From assembly GCA_963700045.1 (NCBI GenBank), contig CAVOWK010000007.1, forward strand, positions 1 to 64,000: a stretch of DNA of 64,000 nt, in the 5' to 3' direction. The notes under the pieces are model-generated. The model ran no database searches. It worked only from the letters and a program-made list of their open reading frames with translations, and was not told the DNA's origin. Source of the DNA: RPQJ01 sp963700045. Lineage in GTDB: Bacteria > Pseudomonadota > Gammaproteobacteria > Steroidobacterales > Steroidobacteraceae. Positions 34,686 to 43,200 of the stretch are shown here, one piece after another (within the stretch, counting starts at the first letter, position 1; every line of letters begins with the position of its first letter). The position numbers and the translations under genes were made by a program.

Positions 34686-34720
34686 CTTGCCGCTTGCCGC
34701 TTGCCGCTTGCCGCTTGCGA
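34686..34720. repeat. (CTTGCCG) heptamer tandem repeat
   Basis: Four perfect copies of CTTGCCG (34686-34713) and a fifth imperfect one (CTTGCGA) lie in the 203-bp gap between the divergent M20 peptidase and the next secreted protein. A seven-base unit is prone to slippage. I see no other element in this gap. Confidence 0.85.
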
Positions 34721-34817
34721 GGGAGCATACTCGGCCGCTCGGTCGCCTCCGGGAACCTTCCTGTGAGTCGGTCGCAGGTGGATAACTAGCAACACATCAC
34801 TATGGAAGGGGAATCTA

Positions 34818-35300
34818 ATGCACTCATTCTTGAAATCGCTGCTGGTCGGAACCGTGCTGGCCATCGGTGGTACGGCCGTGGCTGCGGCGGCTGACGCGAC
34901 CGATGCCGTGATTGGTGTCTGGAAGCTGAACCTGGCCAAGTCCACGTTCAACCCGGGCCCGGCACCGAAGTCCCAGACGCGGGCGTACAAGTCAACGGCT
35001 GACGGCATCGACATGACGTACACCGGGGTCGCTGCGGACGACTCGGCCGTGAACGGAAAATCGATGCTCAAGTACGACGGCAAGGACTACCCGATCTCGG
35101 GTTCGGCCGACTTCGATACGCTGTCGTTGCAGCGGATCGACGGCAATACGATCGAGAGCACGCAGAAGAAGGCTGGCAAAGTCACCGGCAAGACGATCCG
35201 CACGGTCTCGAGCGACGGCAAGGTCCTGACGCTGAAGAGCAAGGGAACCGACGCCAAAGGCAAGGCCTACGACAACGTGATGGTGTTCGACAAGCAGTAG
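34818..35300 (+). CDS. Secreted hypothetical protein, lipocalin-like beta fold
   Basis: This 160-residue protein has a signal peptide (FLKSLLVGTVLAIGGTAVAA). The mature part is rich in short strands: AVIGVWKLNLAKSTFNPGPA, QTRAYKSTADGIDMTYTGVA, LSLQRIDGNTIESTQKKAGK and VLTLKSKGTDAKGKAYDNV. The opening GVWKLNLAKSTFNPGPAPK is common to a widespread family of uncharacterised proteins of soil proteobacteria and acidobacteria. No ligand is known to me. A good ribosome site (GGAAGGGGA) precedes the ATG. Confidence 0.75.
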   Translation: MHSFLKSLLVGTVLAIGGTAVAAAADATDAVIGVWKLNLAKSTFNPGPAPKSQTRAYKSTADGIDMTYTGVAADDSAVNGKSMLKYDGKDYPISGSADFDTLSLQRIDGNTIESTQKKAGKVTGKTIRTVSSDGKVLTLKSKGTDAKGKAYDNVMVFDKQ

Positions 35301-35319
35301 ACCGACGCCAGGCGTGGAC

Positions 35320-35341
35320 CGCCTCGACCCGGATCGAGGCG
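35320..35341. terminator. Bidirectional hairpin
   Basis: CGCCTCGA (35320-35327), loop CCCGGA, TCGAGGCG (35334-35341) lies between convergent genes. There is no T-run, so termination efficiency is uncertain. Confidence 0.5.
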
Positions 35342-35361
35342 TGTTCCACTCCGATGCGTGG

Positions 35362-35787
35362 CTAGGTATTCGTGAGGCCCTGGATGTCCGTGTTCTGCGA
35401 CGCCGCGATGTGCCACTTGCCCGCGCCGTCCAGCTTCAGCACGTGCATGAGAATGCCGCGCCGCTGTTCACCAACCTTCCAGCCCGGCGCGCCCGGATCA
35501 CCGGTCAGCGCCCACGTGTCGTGCACCACGGCCACGGACGGCGCCAGCACGCGCACCGTCATTCCCTCGCTGACCAGCGTCGTCTGTCGCATGCGCGATT
35601 CGTGCAGCAGCACGTGCATGCGTGCGATCTCGCTCGCGCCCGTCCAGCGCATGCCGATGACGTTCACGAAATCCGCGTCCTCGGCGTAGAGGTCCTGCAG
35701 GCGCTCCATGTCGTGAGCGTTCCAGATCGTGACGAACTGCTCGCCGAAGCGTGAGACCGACGATTCGACGCCTTCGTCGCGATTCAT
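35362..35787 (-). CDS. SnoaL/DUF4440-like NTF2-fold protein
   Basis: This 141-residue cytosolic protein is of the SgcJ/EcaC type. It has FGEQFVTIWNAHDMERLQDL and YAEDADFVNVIGMRWTGASE, then VAVVHDTWALTGDPGAPGWK and HVLKLDGAGKWHIAASQNTD. The cone-shaped NTF2 fold binds small hydrophobic ligands or acts as an isomerase or cyclase. No catalytic dyad can be assigned. It stands alone between the secreted protein and the ABC-F gene. Confidence 0.75.
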   Translation of the reverse strand: MNRDEGVESSVSRFGEQFVTIWNAHDMERLQDLYAEDADFVNVIGMRWTGASEIARMHVLLHESRMRQTTLVSEGMTVRVLAPSVAVVHDTWALTGDPGAPGWKVGEQRRGILMHVLKLDGAGKWHIAASQNTDIQGLTNT

Positions 35788-35921
35788 GATTTACTCCCGG
35801 TTGAAGTGACTACAGCAGGCAGCTCGTCCGGCGCAACCGCCGAAAAGAATGCCCTGTCACTTCTTATACGCGCTTACCTTGATAGCGCGCACTCACCAGG
35901 TCGAGCGAGCAGCCGCCGAAC

Positions 35922-37526
35922 CTAGGATTCGAGGCCCTGGGCCTCGAGGTATTCGTCGTAGGTGCCGGTGAAGTCGGTGACGCTGCCGTCGGGTTTCAGC
36001 TCGATCATGCGGTTGGCCAACCCGCCCACGAACTCACGATCGTGGGAGACGAAGATCAGCGTGCCCGGGTACTTTTCCAGCCCGATCTGCAGCGACTCGA
36101 TCGTTTCCATGTCCATGTGGTTGGTCGGCTCGTCCATCAGCATCACGTTGGGCCGCGTCAGCATCATCTTGCCGTACATCATGCGGCCCTTCTCGCCGCC
36201 CGACAGCACTCTCACCTGCTTCTTGGTCTCGTCACCCGAGAACAACAGGCGCCCGAGCGTGGCGCGCACGATCTGCTCATCGTCGGCCTTGCCGGTCCAG
36301 GTCGACATCCACGTGAGCAGGTCCGTCTTCTGGTCGAACTCCGCGCTCGGGTCCTGCGGCATGTAGCCGACCTGTGCGTTCTCTACCCAGGTGATCGTGC
36401 CGGCCGTCGGCGTCAGGTCACCCGCGAGGCAACGCATCAGCGTCGTCTTGCCGATGCCGTTCGGACCAATGATCGCGACACGCTGCTCGGCCTCGATCGT
36501 GAACTTGAGGTTGGTGAAGATGTCCTTGTCGGCGCCCGGGTACCGGAACGTCAGTCCGTCGACGGTCACCGCCGAACGATAGAGCTTTTTCGCCTGCTCG
36601 AAGCGGATGTACGGGTTCTGCCGCGACGAAGGCCGGATCTCCTCGATCTTGATCTTCTCGAGCTGGCGCTTGCGCGAGGTGGCCTGCCGCGCCTTGGAGG
36701 CGTTGGCCGAGAAGCGGCGCACGAATTCCTGCAGGTCCGAGATCTGCGCCTTGGCCTTGGCGTTCGACGCCTCGACGCGCTGGCGTGCCTGCACCGACGC
36801 GAGCATGAAGTCGTCGTAGTTGCCCGGGTAGATCTTGAGCTGCTGGTAGTCGAGGTCGGCGATGTGCGTGCACACCTGGTTCAGGAAGTGCCGGTCGTGG
36901 CTGATGATGATCATGGTCGCGTCGTACGCGTTGATCGTGCGCTCGAGCCAGCCGATCGAGTGGATGTCGAGGTTGTTGGTCGGCTCGTCAAGCAGCAGCA
37001 CGTCCGGCCGTGAAAACAGCGCCTGCGCCAGCAGCACGCGCAGCTTCAGTCCCGGCGGGATCTCGCGCATCGGCAGGTTGTGCTTCGATTCGTCGATGCC
37101 CGCGTCGATCAGGATCGCGCCCGCGCGCGCTTCAGCCGTGTAGCCGTCGTACTCGGCGACCTTGCCTTCGAGCTCGGCCGCGCGCATGTAGTCTTCGTCG
37201 GTCGCTTCCGCATTCGCGTAGATCAGGTCGCGCTCACGCATGGCGGCCCACATTTCGGCGTGGCCCTGCATCACGACATCCAGCACGCGTTCGTCCTCGT
37301 AGGCGAACTGGTTCTGGTTCAGCTTGCCCATGCGCATGCCGGTCTGCAGCACGACGTCGCCGGAGCTCTGCTCCAGTTCGCCGCCCAGGATCTTCATCAG
37401 CGTGGACTTGCCGCTGCCGTTGGCACCGATCAGCCCGTAGCGATTGCCGTCGCTGAACTTGACGGAGACGTGCTCGAACAGCGGCTTCGCTTCGAACTGG
37501 ATCGAAAGATTGGTCGTGGAAAGCAT
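35922..37526 (-). CDS. ybiT: ABC-F family ATPase, YbiT type
   Basis: This 534-residue soluble protein has two ABC domains and no membrane part. The first Walker A is GLIGANGSGKSTLMK and the second is AIIGPNGIGKTTLMR. The Walker B motifs are DVLLLDEPTNNLD and VMLMDEPTNHMD. The second signature VLSGGEKGRMMYGKMM is that of YbiT. The linker between the domains (PtIM) is RQATSRKRQLEKIKIEEI. Such proteins act on the ribosomal E site to relieve stalling. It overlaps yaiI upstream by one base (TGATG). Confidence 0.9.
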   Translation of the reverse strand: MLSTTNLSIQFEAKPLFEHVSVKFSDGNRYGLIGANGSGKSTLMKILGGELEQSSGDVVLQTGMRMGKLNQNQFAYEDERVLDVVMQGHAEMWAAMRERDLIYANAEATDEDYMRAAELEGKVAEYDGYTAEARAGAILIDAGIDESKHNLPMREIPPGLKLRVLLAQALFSRPDVLLLDEPTNNLDIHSIGWLERTINAYDATMIIISHDRHFLNQVCTHIADLDYQQLKIYPGNYDDFMLASVQARQRVEASNAKAKAQISDLQEFVRRFSANASKARQATSRKRQLEKIKIEEIRPSSRQNPYIRFEQAKKLYRSAVTVDGLTFRYPGADKDIFTNLKFTIEAEQRVAIIGPNGIGKTTLMRCLAGDLTPTAGTITWVENAQVGYMPQDPSAEFDQKTDLLTWMSTWTGKADDEQIVRATLGRLLFSGDETKKQVRVLSGGEKGRMMYGKMMLTRPNVMLMDEPTNHMDMETIESLQIGLEKYPGTLIFVSHDREFVGGLANRMIELKPDGSVTDFTGTYDEYLEAQGLES

Positions 37527-38029
37527 CAGGGCGCCATGGCAGGAGGAGTAACGGACGAAGCAACGCCGCCGGCTCGCTGGCGCCTGGCCTCGCGGACGGC
37601 GAGCTCGAGCGCCTCGAGAAATCGGGAACGATCGCGCGGACCGAACGGCGGCGGACCACCACCCACGCCGTACGCGCGCAGGTCGGACATCAGCTCCCGG
37701 GTCGCCAGCGCATTGCCGATGTTGTCTTCGGTGAACGGCTTGCCCGCGGGTCCCAGCACCCGTGCTCCTTTCTTGAGGCAGCGCGAGGCGAGCGGAATGT
37801 CCGCCGTCACGACCACGTCGGCAGCCACGACCTGCTCGACGATCCAGTCGTCGGCGGCGTCGAACGCGCCGGTGACCACCTGCATGCGCACGCGCGGTGC
37901 GCGGGGCAGCTGCAGCCAGGCATTGGCGACGAACGTGACGGGCAGCCCGTGCCGCTCAGCGACCTTCACGGCCTCAGGCTTGACGGGACAGGCGTCGGCA
38001 TCGACGTAGACGTGGGGGTCGGTCCGCAT
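37526..38029 (-). CDS. yaiI: YaiI/YqxD family (DUF188) protein
   Basis: This 167-residue PIN-like protein has YVDADACPVKPEAVKVAERH, ADVVVTADIPLASRCLKKGA and the family ending VGGGPPPFGPRDRSRFLEAL. The conserved aspartates suggest a nuclease fold, but no activity is established. Its stop overlaps the start of the ABC-F gene. The ATG abuts a 9-bp inverted repeat and has no Shine-Dalgarno sequence. Confidence 0.88.
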   Translation of the reverse strand: MRTDPHVYVDADACPVKPEAVKVAERHGLPVTFVANAWLQLPRAPRVRMQVVTGAFDAADDWIVEQVVAADVVVTADIPLASRCLKKGARVLGPAGKPFTEDNIGNALATRELMSDLRAYGVGGGPPPFGPRDRSRFLEALELAVREARRQRAGGVASSVTPPAMAP

Positions 38030-38060
38030 GGGGTCGCGCAGTTTAGCCGCTCGCGACCCC
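38030..38060 (-). promoter_or_regulatory. Inverted repeat abutting the yaiI start
   Basis: GGGGTCGCG (38030-38038) and CGCGACCCC (38052-38060) are complementary with a 13-base loop. In the minus-strand message the stem would end directly at the start codon. It could be an operator or a hairpin controlling translation. Confidence 0.35.
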
Positions 38061-38160
38061 GCTGGGGCGGCGATGCACCCGGCACGACCATTCTGGTTGT
38101 AATCGATTGCAAATCAACCAGTTATGGACGCCCGAGCCGGACAGGCAGCATGCTACGCGC

Positions 38161-38421
38161 ATGCCGCTCACGCTCATCGATACCGTTGGTTTCGCCGCCG
38201 GCGCCCTGACGACCGCTGCATTCGTCCCGCAAGTCCTGAAATCCTGGCAGACGCGCGACCTGAGCGGCGTCTCGCTGCGCATGTACGGCCTGTTCACGCT
38301 CGGTGTCGCGTTATGGCTGGTCTATGGCCTGATGGTCGTGAGCTGGCCCGTCATCGTCTGCAATGCCATCACGCTGGTCCTGGCGGGTGGCGTGCTGGCC
38401 TTGAAGCTCAGGCACCGCTGA
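38161..38421 (+). CDS. SemiSWEET-type sugar transporter
   Basis: This 86-residue protein has three membrane helices forming one PQ-loop triple-helix bundle (VGFAAGALTTAAFVPQVLKS, then LFTLGVALWLVYGLM and PVIVCNAITLVLAGGVLAL). The PQ motif sits in FVPQVLKSW, and the conserved asparagine in helix 3 is VCNAITL. The length matches SemiSWEETs, which dimerise to carry sugars. I chose the ATG at 38161. An in-frame ATG at 38107 would add 18 residues that are not family-like. Confidence 0.9.
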   Translation: MPLTLIDTVGFAAGALTTAAFVPQVLKSWQTRDLSGVSLRMYGLFTLGVALWLVYGLMVVSWPVIVCNAITLVLAGGVLALKLRHR

Positions 38422-38439
38422 GGGCGGCGCCGGATCGAC

Positions 38440-39168
38440 TCAGGTCTTCGCGAGTTCCGCTGCCATCAAAGGCATCAGCGTCTGCAGCGCCTTGACCGGC
38501 CGCACCATGACCTTGAAGCGCGAGATCTGCCCTGCCGCGTTCCACTCGATCATGTCGATGCCATCGACTTCGATCTCGCCCAGCATGCAATTGAACTCGA
38601 GCACGGCAGAGCGCTCGCCGTGCCATTCGCCAACATAACGAAAACTGTCGTTCATCAGGACGACGCTGGCGGCGGCCAGGTACTTGTAAGTGATCGCCTT
38701 GCCTCGTTGCGGCGTGTGCACGGCCGGGGACTCGAACACCGCATCTTCGGCCAGCAGGTCGTCGAGATCCTTGATGTCGCGCGTCGCGACGATCCGGTGC
38801 CAGCGCTCGAGCGCCGAGGGCTGCGAACTCTTGCGCACCACGCAGAAGCGCTGCCCCGTGGGCGCCTCCATGACCCACCACGTGTGAACCTGCGCCACAC
38901 GCTTTGCACCGAGCCCCTCGAGTCGCACCACCTCTGCTTCCACGTCGGTCGATTCGATGTCCAGGTGGACGCGACTCGGATGCGTGACCGTCTGCACCTC
39001 GATGTGCAGTCGGCCCTCGGGATCGACGAGCCGCATGTACTTGCTGCCTTCCTCGGCCGGCAGTTCCCTGACGTCCATGCGCAAGGCCGCACCCCAGAAC
39101 GCCGCGGCGGCCGCGAGGTCCGGCACGTTGCAGTCGATGATGAATCCGGCCAGCCGGCTCTGGTGCAT
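38440..39168 (-). CDS. VOC (glyoxalase-like) and SnoaL-like domain fusion
   Basis: This 242-residue protein has residues 1-115 as a glyoxalase-like VOC domain: IDCNVPDLAAAAAFWGAALR, HIEVQTVTHPSRVHLDIEST, then WWVMEAPTGQRFCVVR. Residues 120-242 are an NTF2/SnoaL-like domain: RWHRIVATRDIKDLDDLLAE, YKYLAAASVVLMNDSFRYVG and IDMIEWNAAGQISRFKVMVR. Both folds bind small molecules, so a two-step enzyme or a binding protein is possible. No substrate can be named. It lies downstream of the acid phosphatase on the same strand. Confidence 0.75.
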   Translation of the reverse strand: MHQSRLAGFIIDCNVPDLAAAAAFWGAALRMDVRELPAEEGSKYMRLVDPEGRLHIEVQTVTHPSRVHLDIESTDVEAEVVRLEGLGAKRVAQVHTWWVMEAPTGQRFCVVRKSSQPSALERWHRIVATRDIKDLDDLLAEDAVFESPAVHTPQRGKAITYKYLAAASVVLMNDSFRYVGEWHGERSAVLEFNCMLGEIEVDGIDMIEWNAAGQISRFKVMVRPVKALQTLMPLMAAELAKT

Positions 39169-39245
39169 CGTCGATCTCCCCCGTCATTGGCGCTGCAATG
39201 GCGCCGGAGCGGCCGCCTGCAAAGCGAGCCGTCTCCGCGCTGCAA

Positions 39246-40054
39246 TCACGGCCGACTGGCGGGCCGTGCCTGCGCGCCTTCTTCACTTCGACTTTCGCGG
39301 CCGCCATGTCGGCGACGAATTCCGGATCCTGGTGCAGTCGTTCGAACACGGCCTGGCCGACGGTGCGTCCGGCATCGACGTCGCTCTGGTAGTGCACGCG
39401 GCAGACCACGCGGCTCTGTCCGAACTCGTAGGCGCGGGTCCGAGCGGCAGCGGTACTCTCCGGCAGCAGTTCGGCGAACACTTCGCCCCAGACGTAGCCG
39501 AGTGACGCGTGACCTGAAGGGTACGAGGCGTTGTCGCGCAGCAACTGTTCGTCCGCGGGCACGCAGATGGGATCGCCGGTGATCTCGAAGGGCCGGTCGC
39601 GGTTGTATTTCTCCTTCGCCTTGTACGTCGATTGCCCCGCGTCGATCACCGTTCGCCGCAGCAGTGCGTACAGGCGCGGCGTGGTCGCCTCCGTCACTTC
39701 GATGCCGATCGCGCACGAGAACACGTTGGCAGCGTGCGGAAACTTGAGGTTCGCATCGCTGGCTGCGAGTTGCCAACGCACGGTGTCCTGCAGCGCGCTC
39801 AACTTGCGATAGACGGCCTCGTCGGCCGCGAATTCGGGCGTGCCCGGCGCGGGCGGTGGCGGGATGAGCGCGATGCTGTCGGGCCGTTCCTCGGGCAGCA
39901 GGTAACCCGGGCCTTTCGCGGCAGCCGCGGCCGACGTGCCCTCGCGGCCGCCAGTCGCCGAAGGAACGACATCACGACAGGCCGCGAACCATGCAAGCGT
40001 TCCGGCGAGGGCGAGCAGCGTCGCGCCACGCGCGAAGTTGGATGGGATGTTCAT
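39246..40054 (-). CDS. Class A acid phosphatase (PAP2 superfamily), probable lipoprotein
   Basis: The N-terminus MNIPSNFARGATLLALAG leads to WFAAC, a plausible lipobox. The catalytic signature is complete: KYNRDRPFEI (KX6RP), YPSGHASLGYVWG (PSGH) and GQSRVVCRVHYQSDVDAGR (SRX5HX3D). It dephosphorylates nonspecific monoesters in the periplasm. The frame does not stop where the family ends (VEVKKAR) but runs on across the next gene to 38408. A one-base shift near 39280 gives a normal stop at 39246, which I use. The end is therefore inferred. Confidence 0.8.
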
Positions 40055-40201
40055 GGCGCCAGTGTAACGGGCGGTGCGGATTTGCCAAAACTGCCCGGCA
40101 CGAATCTCAACCTCTCCACCGCAAATGCGCGTTTCCCGCGCCGTCGGGTTGCGCGAACGTCCGCGCTGTAACCCGATGAACCGCCAACCAGGGAGACGGC
40201 G

Positions 40202-43200
40202 ATGTGGAATGACGCATGGATGCAGCGACTGGCACGGCATGCCCGCTCGATCGGTATCGCCTTGTTCGCAGCTTCGATTACGGGCATGTCGGGCGCCGGC
40301 GCGTCCGGCTCGCTGGCAGTCGCGGTAACTCCTGGCACCTACGCCGCCGATGCGCTCGCCGGTGTCGCGGCGACTTCGGCCGCCGGTCGCACGCCCGCCG
40401 AGTTCGGCGTCTCGCACTCGGGTGCCGCGACGTATCGCATCCCGCTGTGGACGCCACCGGGCGTCGGTGAGGTCGGCCTCGACCTCGCGCTGGTCTATGC
40501 CAGCCGCAGCGGCAGTGGCTCGGTCGGCGTTGGCTGGTCGATCGCAGGGCTTTCGACGATCACGCGCTGCAACCGCACCTGGGCCCAGGACGGTGCCGCG
40601 GCCGGCGTCACCAACACCCTCGCCGATCGCTTCTGCCTCGACGGCCAGCAACTCAAGCTCGTGAGCGGTACCGACGGCATGGCCGGCGCGGTCTATGCCA
40701 CCGAGATCGAGACGTTCTCGCGGATCGTCGCGAACGGCGTCGCGGGCAACGGCCCCGCCTCGTTCACGGTGACGACGAAGAACGGGTTGATCTACGAATA
40801 CGGCAGCACCGTCGATTCGCGTGTCTACGCCGGTGCGTCGACCACGATTCGTGCCTGGGCGCTGTCGCGTGTCCGCGACCGGGCCGGCGCCGGCACTGGT
40901 AATGCCATCAACCTGGCATACGTCAACGAGGCGCAGTCCGGCGCGTACACGAACGGCACGCATCGGATCGCTTCGATTGCCTACCCGACCACCGCAACTG
41001 GCGGTGGACCGTTCTATCGCGTCGACTTCGCCTACTCCGTTCGTCCTGCGAGCGACGTTCCCACGGGTTACCTCGCCGGCAACCTGGTGCGCGATCCGTA
41101 CCAGCTCGACCAGATCGCGATCCAGGCCGTTGGCGCAGCGACGCCGATCAAGACGTACGCGCTTGGTTACGAGACCGCCCCGGTCTCGGGGCGAGCTGCG
41201 GCTGACCAGCGTGCAGGAGTGCGCTGCTGCGACGTGCCTGCAGCCCACCACGATCACCTACCAGAACGGCGCGAGCGGCTGGCAACCCATGGTCGATACG
41301 GGGGTAACCGCCTCGACCGTGAGGGCGCCCGTGCCGCTCGAGCTGAACGGCGATGGCGTCACGGACCTGCTGTATCCCGTCGATGCCGGCAGCGGCAGGT
41401 TGAGCTGGCGCATCCTGCTCGGAACCCCAGCGGGCTTCGCCGCGCCGCTCGACACCGGCCTGGTGACGACCACGTCACACACGATCATCCCTGGCGCGTT
41501 CGCCGGCAACGGTCGCACGCAATTCCTGGCCGTGCAGGACGGGTACTGGCACGTCGCCGGCTACACGAACGCGGGTTTCACGGTCGCGAATACCGGCCTG
41601 GCCCCCGCCGGAGAGTACGGCGCCGCGGATCTCGATGGCGACGGCCTGGCCGACCTCGTGGCGCAGAGCGGCGGGCTGACGCCGACCATCAATGTGCGCC
41701 GCAACGTCAGCGCTCCCGCGAGCACTTCGCTCGCCGTCCAGTTCGCCACGACCGCGCAGTCCATATGGACGATACCGAGCGCGCGGCAGGCGACTCCCTG
41801 GGACAACCTGCGCGTCGCCGATCTCAACGGCGACGGCCGCGCCGACATCGTCGCGCTCACCTTCAACAGTTCGGACCGCAATCCAAAGTTCTTCGCCACG
41901 CCGTTGTTGTCGAACGGGTTCGGCAACGCATTCACCGTCGGCACCGAAAAACTGCTGTGGCAGGAATCGATGGTGACGATGGCCGACTGGAACGCCGATG
42001 GCTGCTCCGACATCCTGCAGGTGCGCAGCGTCTTCGTCTCGAACTGCGCGGGTGCGTTCGTCGAACTCGCGACGGGCGCGACAGCCGCGACGGGCAATTC
42101 GCTGTACACGGCGCTCCCGGCGGACTGGAACGGCGACGGCCGTGCCGACCTGCTGTACATCGACGCCGCGACGCGACAGTGGTTCGTAGTGCGCTCGACC
42201 GGCGAAGGGGCGGCTGCACCCGTCAGCACGGGCGTCAGTGCGCCTGCCGCCACCGTCTGGTTCAACCTGGACGCCGATGGCGACGGACTCGCCGATCTCG
42301 GCTACCGCGACGGTAACAACGGCAACCGCCTGCGCTACCTGTTGCACGCGGGCCCGGCTGCTCCGGCCGATCTGGCCACCGCTTTCGTCGACGGCTTCGG
42401 CGTGCGCCAGAGCCCTGCGTACGTTTCGATCGCGCGCAGCAACCACACGCGCCTGAACGATGCCGTCTTCCCGGCGGCCGATTTCCAGGGTCCGCTGTAC
42501 GTGGTGAGCGAGTTCAGCGCAACGGACGGAACGGGCGGCACCTACCGGAACCGGCTGCAATACGCAGGCGCACAGTTGCACCTGCAAGGACGGGGCTTTC
42601 AAGGTTTCGCCACGCAGCGCATCGAAGACACTCGCACGGGCCTCATCACGCTCGACTCCGTGTCGAGGGTGTTCCCGTACACGGGAATGCACTTGCAGCG
42701 GGACGTGTTGCAGGCGAACGGCGCCACGCCCGTGCGCCAATGGCAGGCGGTCCTCGGCCAGCAGGCGTTGGGCACGGCGGGCAGAGAGCAGCGTTCGTTC
42801 CCTTTCGTCGCGTCTACCAACGCCAGGCAGTTCGAACTCGGCGGGGCTCTCAACGGCACGCTGGTGACGGAAGCGTCGACGACATTCGTCTACGGCGATG
42901 GTTACGGCAATCCCACGCAGGTGCAGACCACCACATGGGATCGGGATCCCTACTCGCCGCACCTGAACAGCGCCTGGCGCTCGACACAGAGTCTCGACTA
43001 CACGAATGACGCGTCGGGCAACTGGTGCCTGGGCATGCCCCTCAACCGCACGACGACGAGCACCGCGCCCGACCAACTCGCAGTGACGCGGACGACGACC
43101 TACGTGACCGACCCGGTCGGGTGTCGGATCACGCAGCAGGTGGTCGAACCGAACATCCCGGCTTCGAAGGTCGTCACGTCGTTCGGTTTCGACGGCTGCG

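Noticed and set aside
38408..41257. A 949-codon minus-strand frame across the acid phosphatase, the VOC fusion and the RHS start
   Set aside because: Only the middle part (the acid phosphatase) has protein character. The rest is antisense to RHS or out of frame with the VOC-SnoaL gene.
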